Source: Bacteroidia bacterium (GTDB lineage: Bacteria > Bacteroidota > Bacteroidia > Flavobacteriales > Flavobacteriaceae). From it: a stretch of 64,000 bases of DNA. This document shows positions 15,701 to 25,022 of the stretch, piece by piece; the stretch's first letter is position 1; every line of letters starts with the position of its first letter. The stretch covers positions 120,661-184,660 of the forward strand of contig JAUIKY010000003.1 of NCBI GenBank assembly GCA_030430535.1, in the 5' to 3' direction. The notes under the pieces were generated by a model. The model was not told where the DNA came from, did not search any database, and was given only the letters and a program-made list of their open reading frames with translations. The position numbers were made by a program, and so were the translations under genes.

Positions 15701-18241
15701 ATGAAAAAAACTACACATTTTTTAATGTACACTGTAGTACTATTGTTTTCTACAGTTTTAATGGCGCAAAGTACCGTTACGGGTACGGTTTACGAAGCAG
15801 GGACTAATATCCCGCTTCCTGGGGCCAATGTTATCGAAAAAGGAACTTCAAATGGTACAACAACCGATTTTAACGGTGGCTTTACTCTAGAGACTAAAGC
15901 TTCTTCTGGACAGATTGTAATTTCTTTTGTGGGGTATAGCTCAAAAACGGTAAAGTTTAACGGCAATACAACACTAGGTATGGTTAACTTGACTGCCGAC
16001 AATTCTTTGGAAGAAATTGTAATTACGGCTTCGGGTGTTATCGATTTAGCCGAAGACAGAAAAACTCCAGTTGCAGTTTCTACCATCAAGGCGAATGAGA
16101 TTAGACAAAAAGCAGCAAACTGGGATTTGCCAGAACTTTTAAAATCTTCACCTTCCGTCCAAAATATTAAGGCTGGAGGATTTGGAGATGGTGCCATGTT
16201 TTTACGTGGTTTCGACCAAACCAATACAGCATTTTTGCTCAACGGACAGCCTATTAATGGCATGGAAGATGGGAAAATGTACTGGTCTAACTGGAGTGGT
16301 GTTTTAGATGTGGCCAATGCGGTACAAGTTCAAAGAGGTTTAGGGGCCTCAAAGTTGGCAATTTCGTCAGTGGGTGGTACAGTAAATATCGTTACGAAAA
16401 CCATCGATAGAAAAGAAGGAGGCTTTTTACAACAGCTTATAGCAAATGATAATTACACTAAAACAACGGCCTATTATTCAACTGGAGTTAATGAAAAAGG
16501 ATGGTCGTTTTCGGCTATGTTAGGACATTGGCAAGGCGATGGTTATGTAGATTATACAGATGGGCAAGGCCAAACTTACTTCCTTTCTGTAGGTTATCAG
16601 CCAAACGATAACAATACATTGAACTTTTTGGTGACTGGAGCACCACAGTGGCATGCTGTAGCTGGAAGTGGAAGTATTGGCTCTTTCATAGAAAACGGAA
16701 GACGATACAACTCTTGGAATTTCTCTGGGGTGGATAGCCCCAATACTTTAAATGGAGGTAATAATGTTTACCCTGGTGGCCGAAACATTTACCATAAACC
16801 TGTAGCTAACCTAACTTGGGATTTAACCATAAACGATAAATCGAGCTTATCTACCGTCCTATACGGCTCAATGGGTAGAGGCAGTTTTGCACAATCTATT
16901 ACTTCTGGTGGCGATGTGCTTTACGCCAGGGGCTCTAACAATAACCACAATTGGTATGGTTTGGTGGCCAACTACAACAACGAGTTGTCTGAAAACTTAA
17001 ACTTTAATGTTGGTGCTGATGCCCGTTTTTATAACGGCATCCATTTTAGAGATGTAAGAGAACTTATAGCGGTGGAATCAGTAAGTGCGTCTTCTGGTTA
17101 TAGCGGTGATTATGAACTTACAAGAGAAGGAGGCATCAACCCTTGGACGGTGTTTTTCAACCCAAATACAGACCATTCGCAAAGGTTTGGTTACGATTAC
17201 GAAGAGCAAATCAACTATGCCGGTGTGTTTGGGCAGTTGGAGTATGCCAATGATTATTTTTCAGCATTTTTCCAGGGAGCTGTTTCTACGCAATCTCATG
17301 TTAGAACCGAATTTTTAAATGTACAGCAGGAAGGCGTTTCTGAAGAATCAGATAAAGTGAACAATCCTGGGTTTAATTTAAAAGCTGGTCTGGCCTATAC
17401 CTTGGCAGAAAACCATAAGGTGTTCGCTAATGCCGGGCACTATTCGCGTCAACCGTTCCACGATGTGCTTTTTAGAGACAACAGGGGCGGTAACGAGTAT
17501 TTAATGCCAGAGGTAGAAAATGAAAAAATTACTGGTTTTGAAGCCGGTTACCAATTAGGAGGTCGTGCTTTTTCTGCAAATCTTAACCTTTACCACACCA
17601 CTTGGGATAACAGAACATTACTTAATGACAACGGGGAACAAGAGGAAGACTATATTGGTTTCCAAACCCAAGGTGTTAAACAGGTGCATATGGGTGTAGA
17701 ATTGGAAGTGTTTACCAGACCATGTGATAAACTAAGTTTAAATGGATTTGTTTCACTGGGTGATTGGAAATTTAAAGGCAATGGTAGCCAAAGATCTTTT
17801 GACCAAGATGGAGATGAAATAGGTTCTGCCATGGTTGTGGAGATTGATGGTTTTAATGTTGGTGGAGCAGCCCAATTTACAGCTGGTGTTAATGCTGATT
17901 ATGAAATATTACCGAGATTGAGTGTTGATGGAGCATGGAATATGTACGACAATTTCTATTCTACAGGATCCTTGACAGAAGAAACGTTAGAGTTGCCTTC
18001 ATACGATACGGTTGACGCCGGATTGAGCTACAAAATGCTTGTGGGCGAGCAAAAACAAAATTCATTGCAATTCAGATTAAACATTAATAACGTTTTTGAT
18101 GAAGTGTATTTGGAATCCGTAAATGGAAACTTAGCAGCTTCGGCTAATCCAGCAGAAAATTATAAAGGTGTGAATATTAACAATACCGGTAGATTTGGCT
18201 ACGGGAGAACCTGGAACCTAAGTATGCGTTTCAATTTCTAA
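15701..18241 (+). CDS. TonB-dependent outer membrane receptor
   Basis: The 846-residue protein has a signal peptide ending near MAQS (residue 23). A carboxypeptidase-regulatory-like beta-sandwich (about 25-105) follows, then a plug domain starting around 'EEIVITASGV' with 'MFLRGFDQTNTAFLLNGQPINGMEDG', and then a 22-strand barrel. It ends in an aromatic residue (RFNF). It would import a substrate across the outer membrane using TonB energy. No SusD partner is next to it, unlike glycan-uptake loci, so the ligand may be a siderophore, peptide, nucleotide or other small molecule. It is bounded by terminators on both sides and is a single-gene transcription unit. Confidence 0.93.
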   Translation: MKKTTHFLMYTVVLLFSTVLMAQSTVTGTVYEAGTNIPLPGANVIEKGTSNGTTTDFNGGFTLETKASSGQIVISFVGYSSKTVKFNGNTTLGMVNLTADNSLEEIVITASGVIDLAEDRKTPVAVSTIKANEIRQKAANWDLPELLKSSPSVQNIKAGGFGDGAMFLRGFDQTNTAFLLNGQPINGMEDGKMYWSNWSGVLDVANAVQVQRGLGASKLAISSVGGTVNIVTKTIDRKEGGFLQQLIANDNYTKTTAYYSTGVNEKGWSFSAMLGHWQGDGYVDYTDGQGQTYFLSVGYQPNDNNTLNFLVTGAPQWHAVAGSGSIGSFIENGRRYNSWNFSGVDSPNTLNGGNNVYPGGRNIYHKPVANLTWDLTINDKSSLSTVLYGSMGRGSFAQSITSGGDVLYARGSNNNHNWYGLVANYNNELSENLNFNVGADARFYNGIHFRDVRELIAVESVSASSGYSGDYELTREGGINPWTVFFNPNTDHSQRFGYDYEEQINYAGVFGQLEYANDYFSAFFQGAVSTQSHVRTEFLNVQQEGVSEESDKVNNPGFNLKAGLAYTLAENHKVFANAGHYSRQPFHDVLFRDNRGGNEYLMPEVENEKITGFEAGYQLGGRAFSANLNLYHTTWDNRTLLNDNGEQEEDYIGFQTQGVKQVHMGVELEVFTRPCDKLSLNGFVSLGDWKFKGNGSQRSFDQDGDEIGSAMVVEIDGFNVGGAAQFTAGVNADYEILPRLSVDGAWNMYDNFYSTGSLTEETLELPSYDTVDAGLSYKMLVGEQKQNSLQFRLNINNVFDEVYLESVNGNLAASANPAENYKGVNINNTGRFGYGRTWNLSMRFNF

Positions 18242-18271
18242 AGTTGAATAGAAACCTAAGAATACAATCCA

Positions 18272-18304
18272 AAAAAAACCGCTTCATATTGAAGCGGTTT
18301 TTTT
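18272..18304 (+). terminator. Terminator after the first TonB-dependent receptor
   Basis: The stem ACCGCTTC-ATATT-GAAGCGGT is flanked by an A-run before and a T-run after, giving about 14 pairs if the A/T tails are included. It lies about 30 bases after the receptor stop. The A-run means it could work in both directions. Confidence 0.88.
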
Positions 18305-18316
18305 AGCTTTAATCAT

Positions 18317-18324
18317 TACATTTG
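18317..18324 (+). promoter_or_regulatory. Flavobacterial -7 element upstream of the four-helix membrane protein gene
   Basis: TACATTTG is an exact TAnnTTTG match with 24 bases to the ATG at 18349, right after the preceding terminator. This is the same variant and spacing as the sdhC promoter. Confidence 0.55.
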
Positions 18325-18348
18325 TTATGTTAAAAAACCAAGATAATT

Positions 18349-18789
18349 ATGTACGAAATTGTATTAAAACTCCATTCCTATTGGGCTTATTTAGTATTAT
18401 TAGTTTTAGTGATTGCTACATTTAATGCTATCATTAAAACCTTTGGAGACAAAGAATATGAGGCCAACGACTTCAGAAAATCATTGTTTACTTTAATTGT
18501 TTCGCACATTCAATTGTTGATAGGTTTGGTGCTGTATTTTGTGTCGCCACGTTTACAATTGTTCAGTGAATTGGGCATGGGTGGTGTCATGAAAGATGCC
18601 GCAAACCGTTTGTATTTGGTAGAACACCCATTTGTAAATATTGTGGCGGTTGCCTTAATAACCATCGGTTATTCCAAGCACAAAAAGAAACTCACTTCAA
18701 AAGCTAAACTTAAAACCATTGCGGTTTTTTACAGTATCGCACTTATATTATTGCTATCGAGAATTCCATGGAATACATGGTTGGGATAA
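18349..18789 (+). CDS. Four-helix integral membrane protein with conserved histidines
   Basis: The 146-residue protein has four hydrophobic helices (about residues 12-30, 45-65, 93-110, 122-140). Histidines are near helix ends (His8, His52, His92). Homologues in flavobacteria are common and sometimes named 'cytochrome b' or, wrongly, a ribosomal protein. The histidines would be consistent with heme binding, but nothing in the sequence proves it, so I leave the function open. It is a single gene with its own promoter and converges with the EEP enzyme gene, separated by an imperfect hairpin terminator. Confidence 0.7.
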   Translation: MYEIVLKLHSYWAYLVLLVLVIATFNAIIKTFGDKEYEANDFRKSLFTLIVSHIQLLIGLVLYFVSPRLQLFSELGMGGVMKDAANRLYLVEHPFVNIVAVALITIGYSKHKKKLTSKAKLKTIAVFYSIALILLLSRIPWNTWLG

Positions 18790-18817
18790 AACATTAAAAA
18801 CAAAATTTGTATAATCT

Positions 18818-18876
18818 AGGCCTCTCAGGTTTTTGTTTCGGCTCCGTTCGGCAAGTAACCTGACAGGTCTTTTTTA
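18818..18876. terminator. Imperfect inverted repeat with T-run between convergent genes
   Basis: AGGCCTCTCAGGTT (18818-18831) pairs with AACCTGACAGGTCT (18857-18870) with two mismatches, followed by six T. It probably terminates the rightward gene. The paired arms 'CCTGACAGGTCT' look like a recurring small repeat; a weaker relative is at about 62480-62510. Confidence 0.6.
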
Positions 18877-19935
18877 TTGCTCTTTTATCAAAAATACATA
18901 CACGGGGAAATGGTCACTAAAACCATTGCTAAAACCACCATCGCCCCAACTTCTGAAGGGATAGCCTTTGTAAGGACCATTGTTCTCGATTAAGTAGCTT
19001 TTGTTGAAGATGCCCGCTTTATAAAACCGAAGTGTTGAATAATCTTTTTCCAAAAAAGGTTTGGTAAGCATAATTTGGTCGAAGAGGCTCCAATTGTCGC
19101 GATAGGCCGTGGTGCCCAATCCGTTTTTATAAAAATCCATATACGGATTGTAAATCCCTTTCAAGGCCACTTTTTTAGGTCTATTTTTGGCATTTAAAAT
19201 GTCTTTTATGCTTTTGTTGTTGGGGTTGTCGTTCAAGTCGCCCATCGATAAAATTTTGGCATAAGGGTCAATCACTTGTAACGAATCGATTAAATATTTG
19301 TTCATTTTTGCCGCTGCGATGCGTTTGGGTTCGCTTTTTGCCTCACCGCCACGCCGAGATGGCCAATGGTTTACGATTATGTGGATGGGGTCACCTTCCA
19401 ATATACCGCTCACTAAAAGTTGGTCGCGGGTATAATCCCTTTTTTGATTGTCGTTATCGTAAATTTTCAGTTCGTGCGTGCTGGTGTGCGTGGGGCTAAA
19501 AGCCTTTTTTTGGTATAATAAGGCGACGTCGATTCCCCGAATATCGGGGGCTTCAAAATGAATAATCCCGTAATCGTTGCCAACCAAAAGTGAATCGTTC
19601 ACCAAATCTTCCAAAACCTTTTTATTTTCAACCTCACAAACCCCGATAATACTGGGTGCATTTCCCGTAAAATCACGACCAATATCAGCAATGACCCGAG
19701 CCATATTCCTGATTTTTTGTTTGTAAGCCACCTGCCTGCTCGTTTTTAATTCCATAATGGGGCTGTACTCATCAAATTTATTCGGATCGTTAATGGTATC
19801 GAACAAATTTTCAAGATTGTAAAAGGCAACGGTATGGATTTTATATGTTCTTTCCTGAGAGTAGATTTTGGAAAAGAAACCAAAGCAAACCACCAACAAA
19901 CTGATTTTTATAAAGCTAACGGAAAAACTGAACAT
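18874..19935 (-). CDS. Exported endonuclease/exonuclease/phosphatase (EEP) family protein
   Basis: The 353-residue protein has a signal peptide (cut near IYSQ, about residue 27). The DNase I-like EEP fold follows: VAFYNLENLFD with the metal-binding Asn/Glu, then GVCEVENK, DIRGIDVALLY, IIVNHWPSRRGGE with its His, SMGDLNDNP and a terminal FSDHFPVYVF. All four EEP catalytic clusters are present. It should be a secreted metal-dependent nuclease or phosphodiesterase/phosphatase. It is a paralogue of the enzyme at 25023-25991, which has the same core but no signal peptide. It is divergent from a TonB receptor gene, which suggests extracellular phosphate or nucleic acid use. Confidence 0.88.
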   Translation of the reverse strand: MFSFSVSFIKISLLVVCFGFFSKIYSQERTYKIHTVAFYNLENLFDTINDPNKFDEYSPIMELKTSRQVAYKQKIRNMARVIADIGRDFTGNAPSIIGVCEVENKKVLEDLVNDSLLVGNDYGIIHFEAPDIRGIDVALLYQKKAFSPTHTSTHELKIYDNDNQKRDYTRDQLLVSGILEGDPIHIIVNHWPSRRGGEAKSEPKRIAAAKMNKYLIDSLQVIDPYAKILSMGDLNDNPNNKSIKDILNAKNRPKKVALKGIYNPYMDFYKNGLGTTAYRDNWSLFDQIMLTKPFLEKDYSTLRFYKAGIFNKSYLIENNGPYKGYPFRSWGDGGFSNGFSDHFPVYVFLIKEQ

Positions 19936-20042
19936 ACTTTTTATGATACAAATCTTAATCCAAATTTACGGGTTTGTTATAAAAATGTTGTAAATTTCTT
20001 CACAAAGTGTTTCTTTTTTCATCTTTTTTGCTTGAATTTAAC

Positions 20043-22844
20043 ATGAACAGAACATTACTTGTATTTCTATTTGTCTTGTTTTCAATTGTTGCTTATCCGC
20101 AGCAAACATTAATAAAAGGTAGTGTGGTCGATGCAAATTCTTATGCGCCCATTGAAGATGTTACCGTAACCATTGAAGAAACCAGCCAGTTTGTTTTAAC
20201 CACTATTTCAGGTGAGTTTGTTTTTAAGGAAAATGTACCATTGGGCGAACAGGTTTTAAAAATCTCCAAAACAGGCTACCTCACCAATCGCTACCCCATT
20301 GTAGTGAATGAAGGCGAAATGGTGAATATCTCCGATATGATTTTAGAACGGAACACGGCCTATGCCGCCGATTTATTCACCATTACTTTGTCAGACGATG
20401 AGCTCAACGACGATACCAGCGGCGCCGATAATATTTCGGGACTTTTAGCCTCATCACTCGATGTGTTTCAACGCACGGCAGCATTTGAGTTTAGTTCTTC
20501 GTTTTTCAGGATGCGCGGACTCGATTCCAACAACGGCACCCTGCTCATCAACGGTATAGAAATGAATAAAACCTACAATGGTAGGCCACAGTGGAGTAAT
20601 TGGGGTGGTATAAACGATGTACTGAGGAATCAGGAATTGGCCTTGGGCCTCAGACCATCAAGTTACACATTTGGCGGTGTTTTGGGAGCTACAAATATAA
20701 ACGTTAGGGCGTCACAGGCACGACCGGGCGGGCGCATCACTTATTCGTCTTCCAATCGCAGTTATACCAACAGGCTTATGGCTACCTATGCTTCGGGCAT
20801 GTTGAAAAATAATTGGGCATACACGGTGTCGATGGGCAGGCGATGGGGCAACGAAGGCTTTCAGGATGCCACTTTGTACAGTGCCAATTCATTTTTCGCT
20901 TCCGCGGAAAAGCGATTCAACCAAAACCACAGTTTGAATTTCACGGCTATTTACACCCCAAACCGACGCGGAAAGTCGTCACCCAACACCCAAGAAGTTT
21001 ACGGTTTAAAAGGGATAAGGTATAACGAATATTGGGGCTGGCAGAATGGCGAAAAGCGGAATTCCAGAATCAAGGAAATCCACGAACCCATCGTCATGCT
21101 AAACCATTATTGGAAGTTGAATGCAAAAACGAATTTGAATACCAACATAGCCTATCAATTCGGGAAAATGGGCAACAGCCGACTGGATTACAACGGCACC
21201 GATTTGGTGGATGGTTTTCCGCAAGGCGGTGGCGCCAACCCAAGCCCAACCTATTATCAAAAATTGCCCAGTTATTTTGAGCGTAATTTTCCCGATGATT
21301 TGCAATATGCTTATATGGCTTTAAAGGATTTTGAAAATGATGGACAAATCGATTGGAACACGATGTACGAGGCCAACATGGCCAATGCCCAAAATGGCGG
21401 AAACGCAATTTACGCCTTGTACGAAGATCGGGTGGACGACAAACAACTCACAATCAATTCTATTTTAACTAAAGACATTAACGACCATATTATTTTGAAC
21501 GCTGGTGTAAACTACAAACATTTAAAATCCGAAAATTTCGCTGAGGTTTTGGATTTGTTGGGCGCTCCCACTTATCTCGATATTGATGGCTTTGCTACCG
21601 AAATAGATGCTGCCCAAAACGATTTACTCAATCGCAATCGATTGGTTTCCGAAGGCGATAAATTTAAATACCATTACAACATTTCTGCCAATGAAATCAG
21701 TGCCTTTGCCCAAGCACAATTCACTTATAAAAAAATCGATTTTTATGGCGCGTTAAGTTTGAAAAGCGTGCAATATCAACGGGAGGGTATTTATCAAAAC
21801 GGAGGCTTTCCCGATAGTTCTCTCGGAATGGGGAAACAACTGAGTTTTATGGGGTTTGGCGGAAAAGGCGGGCTGACCTATAAATTGTCGGGCAAGCACG
21901 TGTTTAATATTAATGCTGGATATTTGTCCCGTCCACCGTCCATTCAAAACACCTTTTCCAATTCCAGAGAAAATCATAACGTGGTACCGAATATTTCCGA
22001 GGAAAAAATCATGTCGGTTGACGGCAGTTACATCTTCCGTTCGCCTATAGTCAAAGCAAAACTAACGGGCTATTACACCAAAATAGTCGATGCCAGCGAA
22101 ATATCCTTCTATTTTGCCGATGGCATTGGTGGCGACAATGCGGTGTTTGTTCAAGAAATTTTGCAGGGCATCGAGAAAAGGTATTTTGGAGGAGAATTGG
22201 GGGTTGAAGCTCAAGTGACATCGACCATAAAATTGAAAGGCGCTGCGGCCGTTGGGCAATTTACCTATGATAACAATCCGAATCTATACCTGTCTACCGA
22301 GCCAGATGATGAAGCGCTTGAAGCGGGTTTTGTAAATGGGTTTAAGGATTTCGGAACATCCAATTTAAAAAATTACCGACTCGCTTCCGGACCGCAAAAT
22401 GCCTATTCGGTGGGTTTTGAGTACCGCGACCCCGATTATTGGTGGTTCGGGGCTACTGCCAATTTTTTCAGTAATACTTTTATTGATGTGAGTCCGTTAA
22501 CGCGTTCGTCCAATTTCAATACCGATTTTGATGGCAATGTGTTCAATGATTACGACGAAGCATTGGCAAGAGAACTGCTGAAACAGGAGCGCTTTGATGA
22601 TTATATGGTGGTGAATTTGGTAGGCGGAAAGTCGTGGAAAATCGGACAATATTATGTGGGGCTTTTTGCCAGCGTGAACAATCTGCTGGATGAAGTGTAC
22701 AAAACAGGTGGTTTTGAGCAAGGCAGAAACGCCAATTACCGCGAGTTGCGAAACGATAAGGCTTTGGCAACTCCTGTTTTCGGACCGAAATATTGGTACG
22801 GCCGGGGCACGACCTATTTTTTGAATTTGAATTTGAGATTTTAA
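20043..22844 (+). CDS. TonB-dependent outer membrane receptor
   Basis: The frame opens at 20007, but the ATG at 20043 starts a normal signal peptide (MNRTLLVFLFVLFSIVAYPQ), giving 933 residues. A carboxypeptidase-regulatory-like domain (about 22-105) is followed by a plug with 'FFRMRGLDSNNGTLLINGIEMNK' and a long barrel ending LNLNLRF. It is a different receptor from the one at 15701, sharing only the general architecture. The next gene is a DUF5689 surface lipoprotein and EEP enzymes lie on both sides, so the receptor may import the product of an EEP phosphodiesterase. No SusD-like gene is present. The 107-base gap to the divergent EEP gene should contain both promoters, but I cannot point to a good TAnnTTTG there. 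Confidence 0.92.
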   Translation: MNRTLLVFLFVLFSIVAYPQQTLIKGSVVDANSYAPIEDVTVTIEETSQFVLTTISGEFVFKENVPLGEQVLKISKTGYLTNRYPIVVNEGEMVNISDMILERNTAYAADLFTITLSDDELNDDTSGADNISGLLASSLDVFQRTAAFEFSSSFFRMRGLDSNNGTLLINGIEMNKTYNGRPQWSNWGGINDVLRNQELALGLRPSSYTFGGVLGATNINVRASQARPGGRITYSSSNRSYTNRLMATYASGMLKNNWAYTVSMGRRWGNEGFQDATLYSANSFFASAEKRFNQNHSLNFTAIYTPNRRGKSSPNTQEVYGLKGIRYNEYWGWQNGEKRNSRIKEIHEPIVMLNHYWKLNAKTNLNTNIAYQFGKMGNSRLDYNGTDLVDGFPQGGGANPSPTYYQKLPSYFERNFPDDLQYAYMALKDFENDGQIDWNTMYEANMANAQNGGNAIYALYEDRVDDKQLTINSILTKDINDHIILNAGVNYKHLKSENFAEVLDLLGAPTYLDIDGFATEIDAAQNDLLNRNRLVSEGDKFKYHYNISANEISAFAQAQFTYKKIDFYGALSLKSVQYQREGIYQNGGFPDSSLGMGKQLSFMGFGGKGGLTYKLSGKHVFNINAGYLSRPPSIQNTFSNSRENHNVVPNISEEKIMSVDGSYIFRSPIVKAKLTGYYTKIVDASEISFYFADGIGGDNAVFVQEILQGIEKRYFGGELGVEAQVTSTIKLKGAAAVGQFTYDNNPNLYLSTEPDDEALEAGFVNGFKDFGTSNLKNYRLASGPQNAYSVGFEYRDPDYWWFGATANFFSNTFIDVSPLTRSSNFNTDFDGNVFNDYDEALARELLKQERFDDYMVVNLVGGKSWKIGQYYVGLFASVNNLLDEVYKTGGFEQGRNANYRELRNDKALATPVFGPKYWYGRGTTYFLNLNLRF

Positions 22845-22900
22845 GCCGATAATCGCCATTTGGAAAATAGAAAATGGGTTTTAAACGAATGAAAAAGAAA

Positions 22901-22986
22901 CGTCATTACGAAGGAAGAATGACTGAAGTAATCAGTTTAATTAGAGCACGATTTATTGAGATTCCCACGCTGCGCTCGGAATGACG
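22901..22986. repeat. Dispersed palindromic repeat (GTCATT...AATGAC type)
   Basis: The element begins CGTCATTACG and ends CGGAATGACG, so its ends are inverted. It contains 'GAGATTCCCACGCTGCGCTCGG', related to other copies in this window. It is non-coding and lies between the TonB receptor and the DUF5689 gene. No target-site duplication was established. Confidence 0.65.
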
Positions 22987-23051
22987 GTAAAAAATAAGAT
23001 AGATTCTTTGTGAATAAAAAAACAAAACATTGAAACCGAAAAAATAGACAC

Positions 23052-24488
23052 ATGAAAAAAATTAAATCCCTTTCAGGACTTTTCGCTCTGCTATTTCTTG
23101 TGGCTTCCTGCGTTCAGGACGACGATTTTGCCGTACCCGATATTTCAATAACCGAGCCCGAAATTCCGCAAGCGCAAATCACCACGTTTAAGGCTGTAAA
23201 AAGCTTGTATGAACAAGCTGTAAATAACGGAAACAGTTTGGGGGTTTTTGACGATGAAACCGATTTGTATATTGAAGGTTATGTGGTATCATCCGATAGG
23301 TCTGGAAACTTTTTTGAAGAACTCATCATTCAAAATAAAACTGACGATAGCAGTCCCGATAACGACCCCAGATTGGGTTTTCGGGTGAGCATTAACGTGA
23401 GCAGTCTGTCGGATACTTTTCAATTCGGACAAAAAGTATATGTAAAACTAAACGGATTGGCCATTGGTGAGGAAAATGGCGTGATTACCATTGGGAAGGA
23501 AGATGGTGTAAACGTGGGGCAAATCCAGGCGGCCGAATACAAAAACATCATTTTAAGAAGTAACGAAATAGCTGAAATCGCTCCAAAAACCGTGGGACTA
23601 GCCAATCTGACCGATATGGATCAAAACACCCTAATACAATTAGATGATATGCAACTCAATCGGTTTGAAATGGGAGCGACCTATGCCAGCGAATCGTTTG
23701 ATGAATTTGATGGTTTCCGGTTGTTGGAAAGCTGCGCGTCGGGCATTTCCATTAGGATGCAAACGAGTACCTTTGCCGATTTTAAAGCCTTGATTGTACC
23801 ACAAGGGAAAGGCAGTGTCACGGGGATTTTTAGTCGTGATTTTGGCGACGATTTCAATGTGTTAATTTTAAACAGTTCGGCCGATATTGATTTTGGTAAC
23901 AGCGAGCGTTGTGACCCCTTGGAGTTGTCTTGCGGAATTTCACAAACCTTAGGCGCAAACAATTTGTTTTTTGAAGATTTTGAGCCCCAACGCAATAACC
24001 GCCCCATTGAGATTGATGGTTGGGTCAATTATATTGAGGCGGGTACCCAGGCTTGGGAAGGCTATTCGTCAACATCATCCAATGCGTCTTTGGGGCGTTC
24101 GGCACGGTTTCAATCGGCTAGTTCGGGCGATGTGAGCAATATCGGTTGGCTCATTACCCCAGCTATTAATTTGGATGCTCATCTAGGGGTAACCGTTAGG
24201 TTTAAAACTTCAAATAGTTTGGCTGATAGCAGCTATATGGAAGTGCTCTTTTCACAAGATTGGGATGGCGACGAAGCTACGATAACCTCGGCCACTTGGG
24301 GGGTACTCGCAGATGCCTATGTGGTAAAGGATACCGATAGTTTTGCCGAGTGGTTCAATTCTGGAACGGTAGATTTGTCCTGTGCCTCTGGAACAATCTA
24401 TATTGCCTTTAAATACACGGGCAGCGGACAGGATAGTTTTGATGGCGTTTACGAACTCGACGAAATTAGTGTGGATTATGTAGAATGA
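23052..24488 (+). CDS. DUF5689 surface lipoprotein with choice-of-anchor J-like C-terminus
   Basis: The 478-residue protein has a lipoprotein signal (VASCVQDDD; Cys at about residue 20 with Asp residues just after it, as in exported surface lipoproteins). Residues about 45-200 form the DUF5689 domain (SLYEQAVNN, DLYIEGYVVSSDRSGNF, VYVKLNGLAIG), an OB-fold-like region resembling those attached to extracellular nucleases. Residues about 305-478 resemble a choice-of-anchor J/jelly-roll domain ('LFFEDFEPQ', 'GWLITPAINLDAH'). It is likely a surface binding partner of the preceding TonB receptor and possibly of the EEP enzymes. Ligand unknown. Confidence 0.82.
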   Translation: MKKIKSLSGLFALLFLVASCVQDDDFAVPDISITEPEIPQAQITTFKAVKSLYEQAVNNGNSLGVFDDETDLYIEGYVVSSDRSGNFFEELIIQNKTDDSSPDNDPRLGFRVSINVSSLSDTFQFGQKVYVKLNGLAIGEENGVITIGKEDGVNVGQIQAAEYKNIILRSNEIAEIAPKTVGLANLTDMDQNTLIQLDDMQLNRFEMGATYASESFDEFDGFRLLESCASGISIRMQTSTFADFKALIVPQGKGSVTGIFSRDFGDDFNVLILNSSADIDFGNSERCDPLELSCGISQTLGANNLFFEDFEPQRNNRPIEIDGWVNYIEAGTQAWEGYSSTSSNASLGRSARFQSASSGDVSNIGWLITPAINLDAHLGVTVRFKTSNSLADSSYMEVLFSQDWDGDEATITSATWGVLADAYVVKDTDSFAEWFNSGTVDLSCASGTIYIAFKYTGSGQDSFDGVYELDEISVDYVE

Positions 24489-24501
24489 GTTCTTAAAAGA
24501 A

Positions 24502-24509
24502 TATATTTG
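24502..24509 (+). promoter_or_regulatory. Flavobacterial -7 element before the small membrane protein gene
   Basis: TATATTTG matches TAnnTTTG and ends 12 bases before the ATG at 24522. It overlaps a TTG at 24507 that could otherwise be mistaken for the start; a start inside the promoter is unlikely. Confidence 0.45.
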
Positions 24510-24521
24510 CCAAAAAAAGAG

Positions 24522-24899
24522 ATGACCACTTTCGACGCGCTGTTCTACCACGTTTTTCAGCATTATAAACATAGAAAAAGTAAAAAGGCCAATAGTATTG
24601 CCGTGTTTTATATTACCTTTTTACAATGCAGTTTACTTTTGGTGTTGGGTGTGTTTTTTGCAGGTTTTTTCAGGAGCATGCATTTCGATACCATGTCGGC
24701 CAGTAAAGTATGGACGCTTTTCGCTTTGGCCGTGATTTTTATTCATTTTAAAAATTGGATGAAGTATGGGGGTAGAAAACGAAAAGTACTCAATGCCAAA
24801 ATGCTTAAAAACAAAAAACTGAATTACAGTATTTGGCTGCTGTGGTTTTTGCCTATAGCCATTTTAGGTTTGGCTTTTGTGTTGCTGCAAGCGGTTTGA
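24522..24899 (+). CDS. Small membrane protein of unknown function
   Basis: The start is set at ATG 24522 (125 residues) rather than TTG 24507, because the latter lies in a probable promoter -7 element. The protein has three hydrophobic helices (about residues 26-48, 63-78, 103-123). Basic loops are rich in Lys and Arg (YGGRKRKVLNAKMLKNKK). I do not recognise a family. It lies in the EEP/TonB/DUF5689 locus but may be independent, since it has its own candidate promoter and follows the DUF5689 gene by 33 bases. Confidence 0.55.
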   Translation: MTTFDALFYHVFQHYKHRKSKKANSIAVFYITFLQCSLLLVLGVFFAGFFRSMHFDTMSASKVWTLFALAVIFIHFKNWMKYGGRKRKVLNAKMLKNKKLNYSIWLLWFLPIAILGLAFVLLQAV

Positions 24900-24906
24900 T
24901 TTCTGT

Positions 24907-24996
24907 TGTCATTCCGAGCGAAGCGTGGGAATCTGTTATATGTATGCTGGGATTTTTAATGAAAAGATTGCCACACTTCGACTGCGCTCAGTGCAG
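24907..24996. repeat. Dispersed repeat with the CTTCGACTGCGCTCAG core
   Basis: The element starts GTCATTCCGAGCG and contains CACTTCGACTGCGCTCAGTG near 24979. It lies between the small membrane protein and the convergent EEP gene and shares its core with copies at 33966, 42470, 49429 and 60037. Confidence 0.65.
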
Positions 24997-25022
24997 GCTG
25001 AATCCTCGCAAAAACATTAAGA

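Noticed and set aside
15701..18241. Polysaccharide utilisation locus
   Set aside because: No SusD-like gene, glycoside hydrolase or sulfatase is found near either TonB receptor.
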